DNA of 64,000 nucleotides from Peptoniphilus_A hominis (GCF_040096015.1 NZ_JBBMFO010000001.1:62001-126000), one strand, 5' to 3'; positions 34,032-42,970 are shown, counted from the stretch's first letter. Notes: generated by a model not told the origin, from the sequence alone. Made by a program: numbers and translations.

Positions 34032-35369
34032 TTGGTATTCGAAAGTTTATCCGATAAATTGCAAAATACTTTGCAAAAATTGACAGGCAAAGGTAAATTA
34101 TCCGACAAAGATATTGACGCAGCTATGCGTGAAGTAAAACTTGCACTTCTTGAGGCTGATGTTAACTTTAAAGTAGTTAAAGAATTTGTAAAAACAGTTA
34201 AAGAAAGAGCTTTGGGAAAAGAAGTTTTAGAATCTCTTACTCCAGGCCAACAAGTTATTAAAATTGTCAACGAAGAACTCACAAATTTAATGGGAACTAG
34301 CGAAGTCAAAATTGACTTCTCAAAAAAACCTACAGTTATAATGATGTGTGGTCTTCAAGGCGCAGGTAAAACTACTACAAGTGGTAAGCTTGCCAATAAA
34401 TTAAAAAAAGATGGAAAGAGACCTCTTTTAGTTGCTTGTGATGTTTATAGACCAGCAGCCATAAAACAACTTCAAGTTGTTGGTAAGTCTGTTGACATTT
34501 CAGTTTTCACCATGGGAGATAAAATTTCCCCAGTAGATATTTCTAAGGCTGCTCTTGAGCATGCTAAGAAAAATGGAAATGATGTAGTAATCATAGATAC
34601 AGCTGGTAGACTTCACATTGATGAAAAACTTATGAAGGAGCTTCAAGATATACATGAGGCACTTGAACCTTCTGAAGTTCTTCTTGTCCTTGATGCAATG
34701 ACTGGTCAAGATGCAGTAAATGTTGCCGATACCTTTGACAATATGTTAAAGCTAACCGGTGTAATACTTACTAAACTTGATGGCGATGCAAGAGGTGGTG
34801 CTGCTCTATCTATTAGATCAGTTACTGATGTTCCTATAAAATTTATTGCTAGTGGTGAAAAGATGGATAATATTGAAGTCTTCCACCCAGACAGAATGGC
34901 TTCGAGAATTCTTGGAATGGGGGATGTGCTCTCCTTAATTGAAAAAGCACAGTCAGCTGTTGATGATAAAAAGGCAAGGGAACTTGAAGAGAAACTTAGA
35001 AAGTCAACTTTTACTTTCGAAGATTTCTTGGACCAAATGCAACAAATGAAAAACATGGGTCCCCTAGAAGATATTATTGGAATGATTCCTGGCATGAATA
35101 GCAAGGCCCTAAAGGGTATTAGCTTACCTGATAATGAATTTGCTAAAGTTGAGGCAATGATTCTTTCCATGACAAAAAAGGAAAGACAAAAGCCTGAAAT
35201 TATAGATTCTTCCAGAAGGAAGAGAATAGCACAGGGTTCTGGAACTAGTCCAGCAGATGTAAATAAACTTATAAAACAGTTTAAGGACATGAGAAAAATG
35301 ATGAAACAATTTGGAAACATGTCCAAAAATATGGGAAAGAGAAAATTTAAATTACCTTTTTCCTTTTAA
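34032..35369 (+). CDS. ffh: Signal recognition particle protein Ffh
   Basis: Ffh/SRP54 (445 residues) binds the SRP RNA and signal sequences and docks on FtsY. NG domain with G1 GLQGAGKTTT (107-116), DTAGR near 190 and TKLDGDARGG near 246. The methionine-rich M domain (about 300-445) has FLDQMQQMKNMGPLEDIIGMIPGMN. The start is TTG at 34032 behind GGAGGTGG. An AT-only hairpin lies between it and rpsP. Confidence 0.96.
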   Translation: MVFESLSDKLQNTLQKLTGKGKLSDKDIDAAMREVKLALLEADVNFKVVKEFVKTVKERALGKEVLESLTPGQQVIKIVNEELTNLMGTSEVKIDFSKKPTVIMMCGLQGAGKTTTSGKLANKLKKDGKRPLLVACDVYRPAAIKQLQVVGKSVDISVFTMGDKISPVDISKAALEHAKKNGNDVVIIDTAGRLHIDEKLMKELQDIHEALEPSEVLLVLDAMTGQDAVNVADTFDNMLKLTGVILTKLDGDARGGAALSIRSVTDVPIKFIASGEKMDNIEVFHPDRMASRILGMGDVLSLIEKAQSAVDDKKARELEEKLRKSTFTFEDFLDQMQQMKNMGPLEDIIGMIPGMNSKALKGISLPDNEFAKVEAMILSMTKKERQKPEIIDSSRRKRIAQGSGTSPADVNKLIKQFKDMRKMMKQFGNMSKNMGKRKFKLPFSF

Positions 35370-35375
35370 CCTAGC

Positions 35376-35403
35376 TTATATATTTTAATATATAAATTTT
35401 TTT
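35376..35403 (+). terminator. AT-only hairpin with T run between ffh and rpsP
   Basis: TTATATATT/AATATATAA, loop TT, followed by ATTTTTTT. The stem is weak, so it probably attenuates rather than ends the operon transcript; the rpsP start lies 16 bp downstream. Confidence 0.5.
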
Positions 35404-35418
35404 GTGGAGGTGAATAAT

Positions 35419-35718
35419 TTGGCAGTTAAAATTAGACTTAGAAGAATGGGTACAAAGAAAAAACCCTTTTATAGAATAGTTGTAGCAGACTCTAGAAGTC
35501 CTAGAGATGGAAAATTCATCGAGGAGATTGGTTATTATAACCCACTTACAGCTCCTAAGGAAGTTGTTGTAGATTCAGAAAAAGCTAACAACTGGATTAA
35601 AAACGGTGCAAAACCTACTGATACAGTTGACAGACTTTTCAGAGAAAATTCAGTATATAACACTGGAAAAGACTCAAAGGATACAGCAGAAGCAAGTGAA
35701 TCAGAAGCTACTGAATAA
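35419..35718 (+). CDS. rpsP: 30S ribosomal protein S16
   Basis: S16 (99 residues) is a primary assembly protein of the 30S body. It begins with the conserved AVKIRLRRMGTKKKPFYRIVVADSR and ends with an acidic Ser/Glu tail beyond the core of about 80 residues. The TTG at 35419 follows GGAGGTGA at ideal distance and matches the family start, so the GTG at 35404 inside that binding site is rejected. Confidence 0.96.
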   Translation: MAVKIRLRRMGTKKKPFYRIVVADSRSPRDGKFIEEIGYYNPLTAPKEVVVDSEKANNWIKNGAKPTDTVDRLFRENSVYNTGKDSKDTAEASESEATE

Positions 35719-35739
35719 CAGTATGTTTGGAGGACCAAA

Positions 35740-35973
35740 ATGGTTGAATTAATTGAATATATTGCTAAATCTTTAGTTGACGATCCTTCTTCAGTTGATG
35801 TGACAATGACTAAGAATGATGATTCAATTGATATTACTCTTAAAGTTGCATCAAATGATATGGGAAAAGTTATTGGCAAACAAGGTAGAATTGCCAAGGC
35901 AATAAGAGCAATCTTAAAGGCTGTTTCACTAAAAGAAGATGTAAAGGTTAATTTGGAAATTGAAGAATATTAA
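35740..35973 (+). CDS. khpA: KH-domain RNA-binding protein KhpA
   Basis: A 77-residue single KH domain with the loop VIGKQGRIAKAIRAI (about 44-58). KhpA, with KhpB, binds many RNAs and affects cell division in Gram-positives. Its place between rpsP and rimM is conserved. The start follows TTTGGAGGACC. Its 3' end overlaps rimM by 14 bp. Confidence 0.93.
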   Translation: MVELIEYIAKSLVDDPSSVDVTMTKNDDSIDITLKVASNDMGKVIGKQGRIAKAIRAILKAVSLKEDVKVNLEIEEY

Positions 35974-36463
35974 AGATTCAATTACATGCATTGGTAAAAT
36001 TATAAATACTCATGGCATCAAGGGTGAACTTAAAGTAGAGCCTTATACTTTTGACAAAAAAAGATTTTCAAAGTTAAAGAGTGTCTTTATAGGCAATGAT
36101 TTACGAGAATTTTTTATTAAAAAAGTTAGAGTAAATGATTTTGTATATATAACTTTTGAAGGTTTTGAAGATATAAATCTCGTCCTAAATTTAAAGGGCA
36201 GTGAGATTTATATTAAAGATGAAGATAGGTTAGCCTTAAAGGAAGATCAGTACTATGTATCTGATATAATTGGCAAAAAAGTTTATGACACTGAAAACAA
36301 TTATATTGGCATACTTAAAGATGTATTGGAATACCCTGCTAATGATATTTTTATAATTGAAAGTGATGATAAAAGTATTTATCAAATACCTGCAGTTAAG
36401 GAATTTATTAAAAAAATAGATTCAACAATAACTATCAAATTAATAGAAGGAATGATTTTGTGA
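35960..36463 (+). CDS. rimM: 16S rRNA processing protein RimM
   Basis: RimM (167 residues) helps mature the 3' domain of the 30S subunit. The N-terminal domain starts CIGKIINTHGIKGELKVEP; a PRC-barrel domain (about 90-165) follows, with the DQYYVSDIIGKKVY segment. The TTG start at 35960 lies inside khpA and has only a weak binding site, so coupling to khpA is likely. It overlaps trmD by 4 bp (GTGA). Confidence 0.93.
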   Translation: MKNIKDSITCIGKIINTHGIKGELKVEPYTFDKKRFSKLKSVFIGNDLREFFIKKVRVNDFVYITFEGFEDINLVLNLKGSEIYIKDEDRLALKEDQYYVSDIIGKKVYDTENNYIGILKDVLEYPANDIFIIESDDKSIYQIPAVKEFIKKIDSTITIKLIEGMIL

Positions 36464-37203
36464 AAATAAGTGTTTTAACATTATTTCCCGAATTCATAAA
36501 TCACATTAGAGATTTTTCTATTGTTGGAAGGGCTATCGGCGAAGGAAAATTAGATCTAGAAACTGTAGATATAAGAGATTTTGCAATCAACAAATACCTA
36601 CAAGTTGACGACTATCCCTATGGCGGTGGGCCAGGTATGCTAATGCAAATAAAACCAATAGTAGAGGCAATAGAATCTGTAAAGAGTGAAAAATCTAAAG
36701 TTTATTACATGTCCCCACAGGGCAAGGTTTTAACTCAAGATAAGCTAAAAGAACTTAAAAATGAAGAACACATAATACTTTTAAATGGTCATTACGAAGG
36801 TATTGACAATAGAGTCATTGAAAATTATGTAGATGAAGAAATTTCCATTGGTGACTATGTTTTAACTGGTGGAGAGTTGGCATCTATGGTAATTATTGAT
36901 GGTGTATCAAGACTAATTGATGGCGTTCTTGCTAGTGATGAGTCCTTTAAAGACGAGTCGCACTATAATGGGCTTTTAGAACATCCACAGTACACTAGAC
37001 CAAAAGAATTTAGAGGACTTGAAGTTCCTGATATTCTTTTAAGTGGAGATCATGAAAAAATTAGGAAGTATAGACTTAGAGAGTCTATTAAAAACACCTT
37101 GCAGAAAAGGCCAGATTTATTAAAAAATAAAAATTTAAATGATGAAGAAAAAGATATATTGAAAGATTTACTGGAAGGAGGTAAAGACAATGGATTATAT
37201 TAA
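36460..37203 (+). CDS. trmD: tRNA (guanine-37-N1)-methyltransferase
   Basis: TrmD (247 residues) methylates G37 of tRNAs to prevent +1 frameshifting. It shows the opening ISVLTLFPEF, the DDYPYGGGPGMLM loop (about 48-60) and the trefoil-knot SAM site with IGDYVLTGGELA (about 130-141). GTG start overlapping rimM. Its 3' end overlaps rplS by 14 bp and contains the rplS binding site GGAGG. Confidence 0.96.
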   Translation: MKISVLTLFPEFINHIRDFSIVGRAIGEGKLDLETVDIRDFAINKYLQVDDYPYGGGPGMLMQIKPIVEAIESVKSEKSKVYYMSPQGKVLTQDKLKELKNEEHIILLNGHYEGIDNRVIENYVDEEISIGDYVLTGGELASMVIIDGVSRLIDGVLASDESFKDESHYNGLLEHPQYTRPKEFRGLEVPDILLSGDHEKIRKYRLRESIKNTLQKRPDLLKNKNLNDEEKDILKDLLEGGKDNGLY

Positions 37204-37537
37204 AGCTATTGAAGATGAACAAATAAATGAAAATTTACCTAAATTTAATGTTGGGGATACTGTAAGTGTTCACTACAAGATTATTGAAGGCGAAAGACAA
37301 AGAATCCAAGTTTTTGATGGAACTGTCATAAAAATTCAAGGAAAAAGCTCTAGAAAAACTTTTACAGTAAGAAGAATTTCTTATGGTATTGGAGTTGAAA
37401 GAACTTTCCTTCTTAATTCACCAAGAATTGCCGATCTTGTTGTTACAAGAAAAGGTAGTGTTAGACGTGCTAAACTTTACTATCTTAGAGATAGACAAGG
37501 TAAAGCTGCAAAAGTTAAAGAAAAGACTAATTACTAA
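37190..37537 (+). CDS. rplS: 50S ribosomal protein L19
   Basis: L19 (115 residues) lies at the 30S-50S interface. Characteristic segments are FNVGDTVSVHYKI, RIQVFDGTVI, TFTVRRISYGIGVERTF and RRAKLYYLRDRQGKAAKVKE. It is the last gene of the ylxM-to-rplS operon and starts inside trmD after GGAGG. Confidence 0.97.
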   Translation: MDYIKAIEDEQINENLPKFNVGDTVSVHYKIIEGERQRIQVFDGTVIKIQGKSSRKTFTVRRISYGIGVERTFLLNSPRIADLVVTRKGSVRRAKLYYLRDRQGKAAKVKEKTNY

Positions 37538-37540
37538 GAG

Positions 37541-37560
37541 TGGGACTTTAAGTCCTATTT
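37541..37560 (+). terminator. Intrinsic terminator after rplS
   Basis: Short stem GGGACT/AGTCCT closed over TTA, followed by ATTTTT. Confidence 0.65.
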
Positions 37561-37604
37561 TTAGTATCTTTTATTTTGAGCAAATAAATTAGAGGAGTGA
37601 TTAT

Positions 37605-39239
37605 ATGAAAAAGATTTTTTTTGGAATTTTTTTAATTATTATTTTGGCAGCAGGTGCTTTTTTATTTGTTGAAAATAGAGGAACGACAAAAATTTCAACT
37701 AAATACGACAAATTTAACTTCATAACAGAAAATAAGGATATCGATAAAGATGACTTTTCCATTGAAGATGGAATGATTTACCTATCTCTTGACTACATAA
37801 AGAAATATCTTGATGAAAATATTTCTTATGATAAATCAAGTGGAGAAGTAAAGATAGAAAACGACCACGCAAATAAAACTTTAAAGTTAAATGAATATCA
37901 AGCAAAATTTAACAGCGGAACTATTGATTTAAGAGCACCAGTTATCGAAAAAAATGGCAAGATAATGCTTCCAATTGAAGCCTTTATCTACGACTACAAT
38001 GTAAGCTTGAGATATAATAAAGACATAAGACTTTTGCTTTTAGACTATAGAGATAAGGAATATGACTTAACAAAGACAAAGAAAGAAACTTTGCTTAGAG
38101 AAGATGCTTCTCGCAGAAGTCCAATTATAAAAAAACTTCCTGAAGGCGAAAAATTATATGTTTATGGCGAAGAAAGTAAATACTATGTTGTTAGAATGCC
38201 TGAAGGATATGCCGGTTATGTTTTAAAGAGCGATGTTGATGAAAATTTTGAAAAATTCACTTTAGCATCTGCCACAAAAAACATTTCAAAGAGTCCAATT
38301 AATTTAACTTGGGACTACACTTATGCTGAGCATTCTGACGCAAAAGTTGAGCAAATAAAAGACATAAAGGGACTTGATGTAATAATTCCTACTTGGTTTT
38401 CCATTAGAAATGGCAATGGAGACATGATTGATAGAGGAAACTTAAATTATATAAAGAAGTACAATGATTTAGACATTGAAGTATGGGCTTATTTGGACAA
38501 TTCCTTTGACCCAGACATTACTCATGAGGCTCTATCAAATGAAAATACTCGCAAAAAAATCATCGATAAAACTCTTGAACTTTGTAGAAAATACAAGATG
38601 AAGGGCATCAACATAGACTTTGAACACACAAAAATTGAAGATAGAGACAATATAACTGCCTTTGTAAGAGAATTTAGAGAAAGTGCTGGAGAAGATTTTA
38701 TTGTTACTGTTGATGTAACTCCGCAAATTTCATCTGATGTCACTAAGGAGCCCTACGACAGAAAAGCTTTGGCAGAAATTTCTGATTATATAGTTGTCAT
38801 GTCTTATGACCAACACTGGGCATCATCTGAAGAAGCAGGTTCAGTTGCTCAATATAAATGGGTGGAAGGCAGCATTAATGTCTTGTTTAGGAATATACCT
38901 AATAGAAAAATGATCTTAGGTGTTCCCCTTTATACAAGACTTTGGAAAGATTCAAATGGCAAAGTTACTTCAAAGACAATATCCATGTCAGAAGTTGCAA
39001 ATATTATTGCATCAAAGGGATTAAATCCAACTTGGGACAAAGAATCACAACAAAATTATGTGGAATATCAAGAAAATGGTGCAACATATAAAATTTGGAT
39101 AGAGGATGCAAATTCCATAGAGAAAAAAGTTTCCCTAGTTAATAAATATAATCTAGCAGGAGTTGGATCTTGGAGACTTGGATTTGAAACTCAAAATATT
39201 TGGGATGTAATTTCAAAAGAACTAGAAAAAACTAATTAA
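37605..39239 (+). CDS. Envelope GH18-type glycosidase with stalk and SH3 domains
   Basis: A 544-residue protein with one N-terminal membrane anchor (about 4-22). Residues about 35-150 resemble a copper-amine-oxidase-like stalk pair, residues 155-205 a bacterial SH3 domain (LLREDASRRSPIIKKL ... GYAGYVL), and 225-540 a glycoside hydrolase 18 barrel. The catalytic motif is GINIDFEH with D338 and the proton donor E340; the outer Asp residues of the full DxxDxDxE are replaced. MSYDQHW is near 400. Such proteins act on peptidoglycan GlcNAc bonds, as in the YaaH/YdhD types. It stands alone after the L19 terminator, start after TAGAGGAG. Confidence 0.87.
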   Translation: MKKIFFGIFLIIILAAGAFLFVENRGTTKISTKYDKFNFITENKDIDKDDFSIEDGMIYLSLDYIKKYLDENISYDKSSGEVKIENDHANKTLKLNEYQAKFNSGTIDLRAPVIEKNGKIMLPIEAFIYDYNVSLRYNKDIRLLLLDYRDKEYDLTKTKKETLLREDASRRSPIIKKLPEGEKLYVYGEESKYYVVRMPEGYAGYVLKSDVDENFEKFTLASATKNISKSPINLTWDYTYAEHSDAKVEQIKDIKGLDVIIPTWFSIRNGNGDMIDRGNLNYIKKYNDLDIEVWAYLDNSFDPDITHEALSNENTRKKIIDKTLELCRKYKMKGINIDFEHTKIEDRDNITAFVREFRESAGEDFIVTVDVTPQISSDVTKEPYDRKALAEISDYIVVMSYDQHWASSEEAGSVAQYKWVEGSINVLFRNIPNRKMILGVPLYTRLWKDSNGKVTSKTISMSEVANIIASKGLNPTWDKESQQNYVEYQENGATYKIWIEDANSIEKKVSLVNKYNLAGVGSWRLGFETQNIWDVISKELEKTN

Positions 39240-39243
39240 AATA

Positions 39244-39272
39244 TTGACAATTTAAAATATTAAGTATAAAAT
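39244..39272 (+). promoter_or_regulatory. Promoter of the zinc phospholipase-C-like gene
   Basis: TTGACA (39244-39249), 17-bp spacer, TAAAAT (39267-39272). A second TATAAT at 39288 without a good -35 box lies nearer the start. Confidence 0.65.
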
Positions 39273-39304
39273 TAAAGAGTAATTAACTATAATTTTATTA
39301 GGAT

Positions 39305-39955
39305 GTGTTTAAAATTTTACCAGATACACATAAAATCGTGGCTAAAATTGTTCACGATAGAATTAAAGAAAAATATAATGTCAATTTAAATCTAGATAAA
39401 ATGCTTTGGGGATCAATTGCTCCTGATGTTTTGCCCTATTACAAGACAAAGAGACACTATTTTGATGAATCGGGAGATTATATAGCAAGAGAAATAAGTA
39501 AACTTATTTATTTTTCCAGATATTCCTATTCTGAAGGCAACGAAAGCAAGCTATTTATTAATTACATGAGCAAAAAGCTTGGCATAATTATGCATTATCT
39601 CTGTGATTTTGTATGTTATCCACACGCTTATAGAATGACTTTTATTGAAAATTTAAGAAAGCATGTTAAGTATGAACAAGATTTAGCTTTATATGCCAGA
39701 GAAAACAAATTTTTAGAAGAAAGTTTTAGAGATGTGATTTCATGTGAAGATATAAATTTTTTTGAAAATTCCGATATAAAGCTTGAGAAAAAAGTAAAAG
39801 CTTACTTGATAAAAGTTATAGAGGAATACAAAGATTCAAATCACAGCTTTGACAATGATTTAAATTTTGCTTTAAATTTATCCACGAATATTTCTATTCT
39901 TGTTATTGAATCAATACTTGAATATAATGGGGAATTTGATATACAATTTATTTAA
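39305..39955 (+). CDS. Zinc-dependent phospholipase C family protein
   Basis: A 216-residue, mostly helical protein with no signal peptide. The pattern matches the Zn_dep_PLPC family: an N-terminal P-D-T-H segment (7-10), WGSIAPDVLPYY (about 35-46), the metal-binding H-x3-D of IMHYLCDF (about 98-105) and HVKYEQDL near 121. Cytoplasmic members in Clostridia have no known substrate. The GTG start at 39305 lies unusually close to its AGGAT site (about 3 bp), so the start is not firm. It is a single gene with a promoter upstream and a terminator before asnA. Confidence 0.75.
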   Translation: MFKILPDTHKIVAKIVHDRIKEKYNVNLNLDKMLWGSIAPDVLPYYKTKRHYFDESGDYIAREISKLIYFSRYSYSEGNESKLFINYMSKKLGIIMHYLCDFVCYPHAYRMTFIENLRKHVKYEQDLALYARENKFLEESFRDVISCEDINFFENSDIKLEKKVKAYLIKVIEEYKDSNHSFDNDLNFALNLSTNISILVIESILEYNGEFDIQFI

Positions 39956-39966
39956 GAAACAAAATT

Positions 39967-39994
39967 CTTTCACTCTTAGGGGTGAAAGATTTTT
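39967..39994 (+). terminator. Terminator-like hairpin just before asnA
   Basis: CTTTCAC/GTGAAAG 7-bp stem followed by ATTTTTA. Only about 20 bp remain before the asnA start, too few for a promoter, so asnA is likely read through it. Confidence 0.7.
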
Positions 39995-40013
39995 ATAATT
40001 ATGGAGGAAAAAG

Positions 40014-41009
40014 ATGAGAAATAATTCTAGTGCTACAAAACTAGACCTTAGGGAAACACAGATTGCAATTAAGTCGGTAAAGGATTACTTTCAAAGAGAC
40101 TTGGCAAACACTTTAAACTTGCAAAGAGTTTCAGCACCTCTCTTTGTTAGACCCGAAACTGGGCTTAATGACAACTTAAATGGTGAAAAAGCAGTAGATT
40201 TTGATTTGAGACAATATGGAATCAATGTTGAAATTGTTCAATCTCTTGCAAAGTGGAAGAGAAATGCTCTTAAGGAATATAACTTCAATATGTATGAAGG
40301 AATTTACGCAGACATGAATGCCATTAGAGCTGAAGAAGAGCTTGATGAAATTCATTCTTCCTATGTGGATCAATGGGACTGGGAAAAAATAATAAACAAA
40401 AGTGACAGAAATAAGGAATATCTTTATTTAACTGTTAAGGAAATTTATTCTGTATTTAAGAGATGTGAGGAATATATTAACCAAACTTATCCTTACATTC
40501 TTTCAAAAAAATTACCAGATGAAATATTCTTTATTACTTCACAAGAGCTTGAAGATTTATATCCAGGAAAGACTTCAAAAGAAAGAGAAAAATTAATTTG
40601 CAAGGACAAGGGCGCAGTTTTCATTATGGGCATTGGTGCAGATTTAAATTCTGGAGAACCTCATGACCACAGAAGTCCGGATTATGACGATTGGAGTTTA
40701 AATGGCGATATCCTGTTTTGGGATGAAGTTTTGGGAAATTCTCTAGAAGTTTCTAGTATGGGTATACGCGTTGATGAAGAATCTTTGAGAAGTCAATGTG
40801 AACTTGCAAATACAACTGACAGATTTAAGTTAAAATATCATCAAGATGTTTTAAATGCACAACTTCCTTATACAATTGGTGGAGGTATTGGTCAATCAAG
40901 AATTTGTATGTTTTTCCTTGAAAAGAGTCACATTGGGGAAGTACAAGTTGGAGTATGGGACGAAAAAAGTTTAAACTATTGTAAAGAAAATAAAATAAAA
41001 CTTTTATAA
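40014..41009 (+). CDS. asnA: Aspartate--ammonia ligase (asparagine synthetase A)
   Basis: AsnA (331 residues) makes asparagine from aspartate and ammonia with ATP; it is a class II aaRS-like enzyme. Typical segments are VSAPLFVRPETGLNDNLNG (about 40-58), YADMNAIRAEE (about 100), WGDILFWD-like LNGDILFWDEVLG (about 238) and the motif 3 segment YTIGGGIGQSRICMFFL (about 286-302). The ATG has TGGAGG. No T-box fits the 58-bp gap upstream. With aspS in the same window, the cell can make both Asp-tRNA and free Asn. Confidence 0.95.
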   Translation: MRNNSSATKLDLRETQIAIKSVKDYFQRDLANTLNLQRVSAPLFVRPETGLNDNLNGEKAVDFDLRQYGINVEIVQSLAKWKRNALKEYNFNMYEGIYADMNAIRAEEELDEIHSSYVDQWDWEKIINKSDRNKEYLYLTVKEIYSVFKRCEEYINQTYPYILSKKLPDEIFFITSQELEDLYPGKTSKEREKLICKDKGAVFIMGIGADLNSGEPHDHRSPDYDDWSLNGDILFWDEVLGNSLEVSSMGIRVDEESLRSQCELANTTDRFKLKYHQDVLNAQLPYTIGGGIGQSRICMFFLEKSHIGEVQVGVWDEKSLNYCKENKIKLL

Positions 41010-41036
41010 ATTTTAAAAAAATTACAAATTGGATAC

Positions 41037-41091
41037 AAATCCTCCGGAATATATAGTATAATATTTTTATACGAAACCGGAGGATTTTTTT
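41037..41091 (+). promoter_or_regulatory. Hairpin combining asnA terminator and SD of the next gene
   Basis: AAATCCTCCGG (41037-41047) and CCGGAGGATTT (41077-41087) are perfect 11-bp complements. The right arm is the ribosome binding site of the gene at 41092 and is followed by a T run up to its ATG. The 29-nt loop contains TATAAT (41057-41062). Read-through RNA from asnA would terminate or hide the binding site; RNA starting near 41069 would lack the left arm and expose it. The -35 position (TACAAA) is weak. Confidence 0.6.
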
Positions 41092-41853
41092 ATGGATTTG
41101 GCACAAAAATTAAATCAAGAAAATTTTAAAAGTGTTGCCTTTAAAGATATAAAAAAATACCTAATTGCAAATTTCTTGTTTAAGGGTGATTTGGATAGCA
41201 TAAACATTCTACTAAATCTATACAATGTTTATGAGTCAATTGAAAATATATATCCAAGGTATGTAACTCTTGAAAATTTGAGAAAAGATATAATTAAAAT
41301 TTATAGGCAAAAGGAAGGAATTGAGTTAATTGCTCGAAATCTTTCTAGCCTAATTCATGATGACATCAATAGATTAGAGCTTTATCTATATTTGGAAGGC
41401 TATAGGCTTGGCTTTAACTCTAAGAAGCATATTAATTTATTAGAAATCATAACCCTAAAGTATTTAACTATTGATGAACTTTACAACAGAAATAAACTTT
41501 TTCAGTATGAATTTAAAAATGAAGAAGTTTTGTCTTTTAAAAAATTAGTTTTTAAAGATATTAGAAAAGATAGGCAAATTAGGATTTTTATAAAAAGTAC
41601 ACTTTCAGATGTTAAGAAAAGATTACTTAACGATAAAATAAATAATATTAACGATCATCTTGATATGCAACTTATTTTTAAGAGCGAAGATGATAATGTT
41701 AAAATTAAGGAAGTGGATTCCTATTTGACTGAAAAGGAAATTGAGACTCTAAACAATAAGATTTCTAAGTTTCTATACATAGATGGATTTAGGATTTTTA
41801 GAAACGGTTTTTGGGATGGAGTTAATGATAGAGTTTTAAAGAGATACAAGTAA
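41092..41853 (+). CDS. Unknown protein, 253 aa
   Basis: Not recognised. A soluble, mostly helical protein without signal peptide or membrane helices, rich in Lys, Ile, Leu and Asn. There are no cysteines, and no catalytic motif is evident. It sits between asnA and ruvC as its own unit, preceded by the hairpin described at 41037 and followed by a short terminator hairpin. Its binding site GGAGGATTTTTTT is strong but lies in the arm of that hairpin. It may be restricted to close relatives. Confidence 0.7.
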   Translation: MDLAQKLNQENFKSVAFKDIKKYLIANFLFKGDLDSINILLNLYNVYESIENIYPRYVTLENLRKDIIKIYRQKEGIELIARNLSSLIHDDINRLELYLYLEGYRLGFNSKKHINLLEIITLKYLTIDELYNRNKLFQYEFKNEEVLSFKKLVFKDIRKDRQIRIFIKSTLSDVKKRLLNDKINNINDHLDMQLIFKSEDDNVKIKEVDSYLTEKEIETLNNKISKFLYIDGFRIFRNGFWDGVNDRVLKRYK

Positions 41854-41878
41854 GGATAGTTTTATGCTATCCTTTTTA
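41854..41878 (+). terminator. Terminator-like hairpin before ruvC
   Basis: GGATAG/CTATCC stem followed by five T; the ruvC TTG lies 14 bp downstream with no space for a promoter. Confidence 0.65.
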
Positions 41879-41891
41879 AAGTGGTGGTAAT

Positions 41892-42386
41892 TTGGTAATA
41901 ATGGGCATTGACCCGGGAATAGCAATAGTTGGTTATGGATTTTTAGAACTCAAGGGCAATTCTTATAAGGTTTTGGATTATGGTGCAATCACTACAATGG
42001 CAAAAGTTCCACTTCCAGATAGATTAAATTCCATTTATATGGAAATGAATGATTTAATAGAAAAGTATAAGCCTGAAGATATAGCTTTTGAAGAATTATT
42101 TTTTAACAAAAATGTCAAAACCGCCATAACTGTTGCTCAGGCTCGTGGCGTTGAAGTTTTATCTGCGAAAAATAGTGGTGCAGGTTTATATGAGTACACA
42201 CCACTTCAAGTTAAACAAGCTCTTGTGGGTTATGGAAGAGCTACAAAGATACAAGTTCAAGAAATGGTTAAGATGATTTTAAATTTAAAAGAAGTTCCAA
42301 AGCCTGATGATGTGGCAGACGCACTAGCTGTTGCCATTACTCATGGTAGTTCGATTAAATTTAAAGAAAGTTTTAGGATGATATAA
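41892..42386 (+). CDS. ruvC: Crossover junction endodeoxyribonuclease RuvC
   Basis: RuvC (164 residues) resolves Holliday junctions. Catalytic acidic residues: D7 in MGIDPG, E67/E68 in FEELFF and the DD pair in KPDDVADALA near 138-146. TTG start at 41892 after GGTGGT; an ATG three codons later is possible. It leads ruvC-ruvA-ruvB and overlaps ruvA by one base. Confidence 0.95.
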   Translation: MVIMGIDPGIAIVGYGFLELKGNSYKVLDYGAITTMAKVPLPDRLNSIYMEMNDLIEKYKPEDIAFEELFFNKNVKTAITVAQARGVEVLSAKNSGAGLYEYTPLQVKQALVGYGRATKIQVQEMVKMILNLKEVPKPDDVADALAVAITHGSSIKFKESFRMI

Positions 42387-42970
42387 TGATAGAATTTTTA
42401 AAGGGAAGAGTACACTCAACTGACAGAGGTTATTTAGTCCTTGAAGCCAATGGCATTGGTTACATAGTAAATATGATTTCAAGAGAGCTTCATACTTTTT
42501 ATAAAAATGAAGAAGTTTTTATAAATATTAGACTTGTCCTAAGAGAAGATGCTGCAACTTTATATGGTTTTAAAGACAGCGAAACTAGAAATGCCTTTGA
42601 CCTATTGACTAGTGTAACGGGAATTGGACCTAAGCTTGCCATGGGAATATTAGAAGGAGACGATGTATCAAATATTGCAAAATACATATTGTCAAAGGAT
42701 GAAAAGTCCCTTACGAAACTCCCAGGTGTTGGCAAAAAAACTGCACAGAGAATTATACTTGAGTTAAAAGATAAGGTAGAAAAATTAAACCTAGATTTAG
42801 ATTTTGCCACAGAAGAAACTCCTCTATTTGATGAAAATGATGATCCAGCAGTTGAGGCACTTATCTCATTGGGTTATAATGTATATGACGCAAAAAAATC
42901 ACTGGAAAAAATTGATGCTTCACTAGATATATCCGAGCGCATTAGAGAAGCGTTGAAATTAATGGGTTGA
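42386..42970 (+). CDS. ruvA: Holliday junction branch migration protein RuvA
   Basis: RuvA (194 residues) binds the four-way junction and loads RuvB. OB-fold N-terminus (FLKGRVHSTDRGYLVLEANGIGY), two helix-hairpin-helix motifs (GIGPKLAMGIL near 79, PGVGKKTAQRIILELKDK near 114) and a flexible C-terminal domain contacting RuvB. It overlaps ruvC by one base and precedes ruvB by 4 bp. Confidence 0.96.
   Translation: MIEFLKGRVHSTDRGYLVLEANGIGYIVNMISRELHTFYKNEEVFINIRLVLREDAATLYGFKDSETRNAFDLLTSVTGIGPKLAMGILEGDDVSNIAKYILSKDEKSLTKLPGVGKKTAQRIILELKDKVEKLNLDLDFATEETPLFDENDDPAVEALISLGYNVYDAKKSLEKIDASLDISERIREALKLMG

Noticed and set aside
34706..35326. A 206-codon open frame on the minus strand inside ffh
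   Set aside because: It is the shadow of ffh in another frame; ffh is a complete SRP54 protein and the shadow has no SD or family match.
39956..40013. T-box leader for asnA
   Set aside because: The gap is 58 bp, holds a terminator-like hairpin only, and lacks the T-box sequence.
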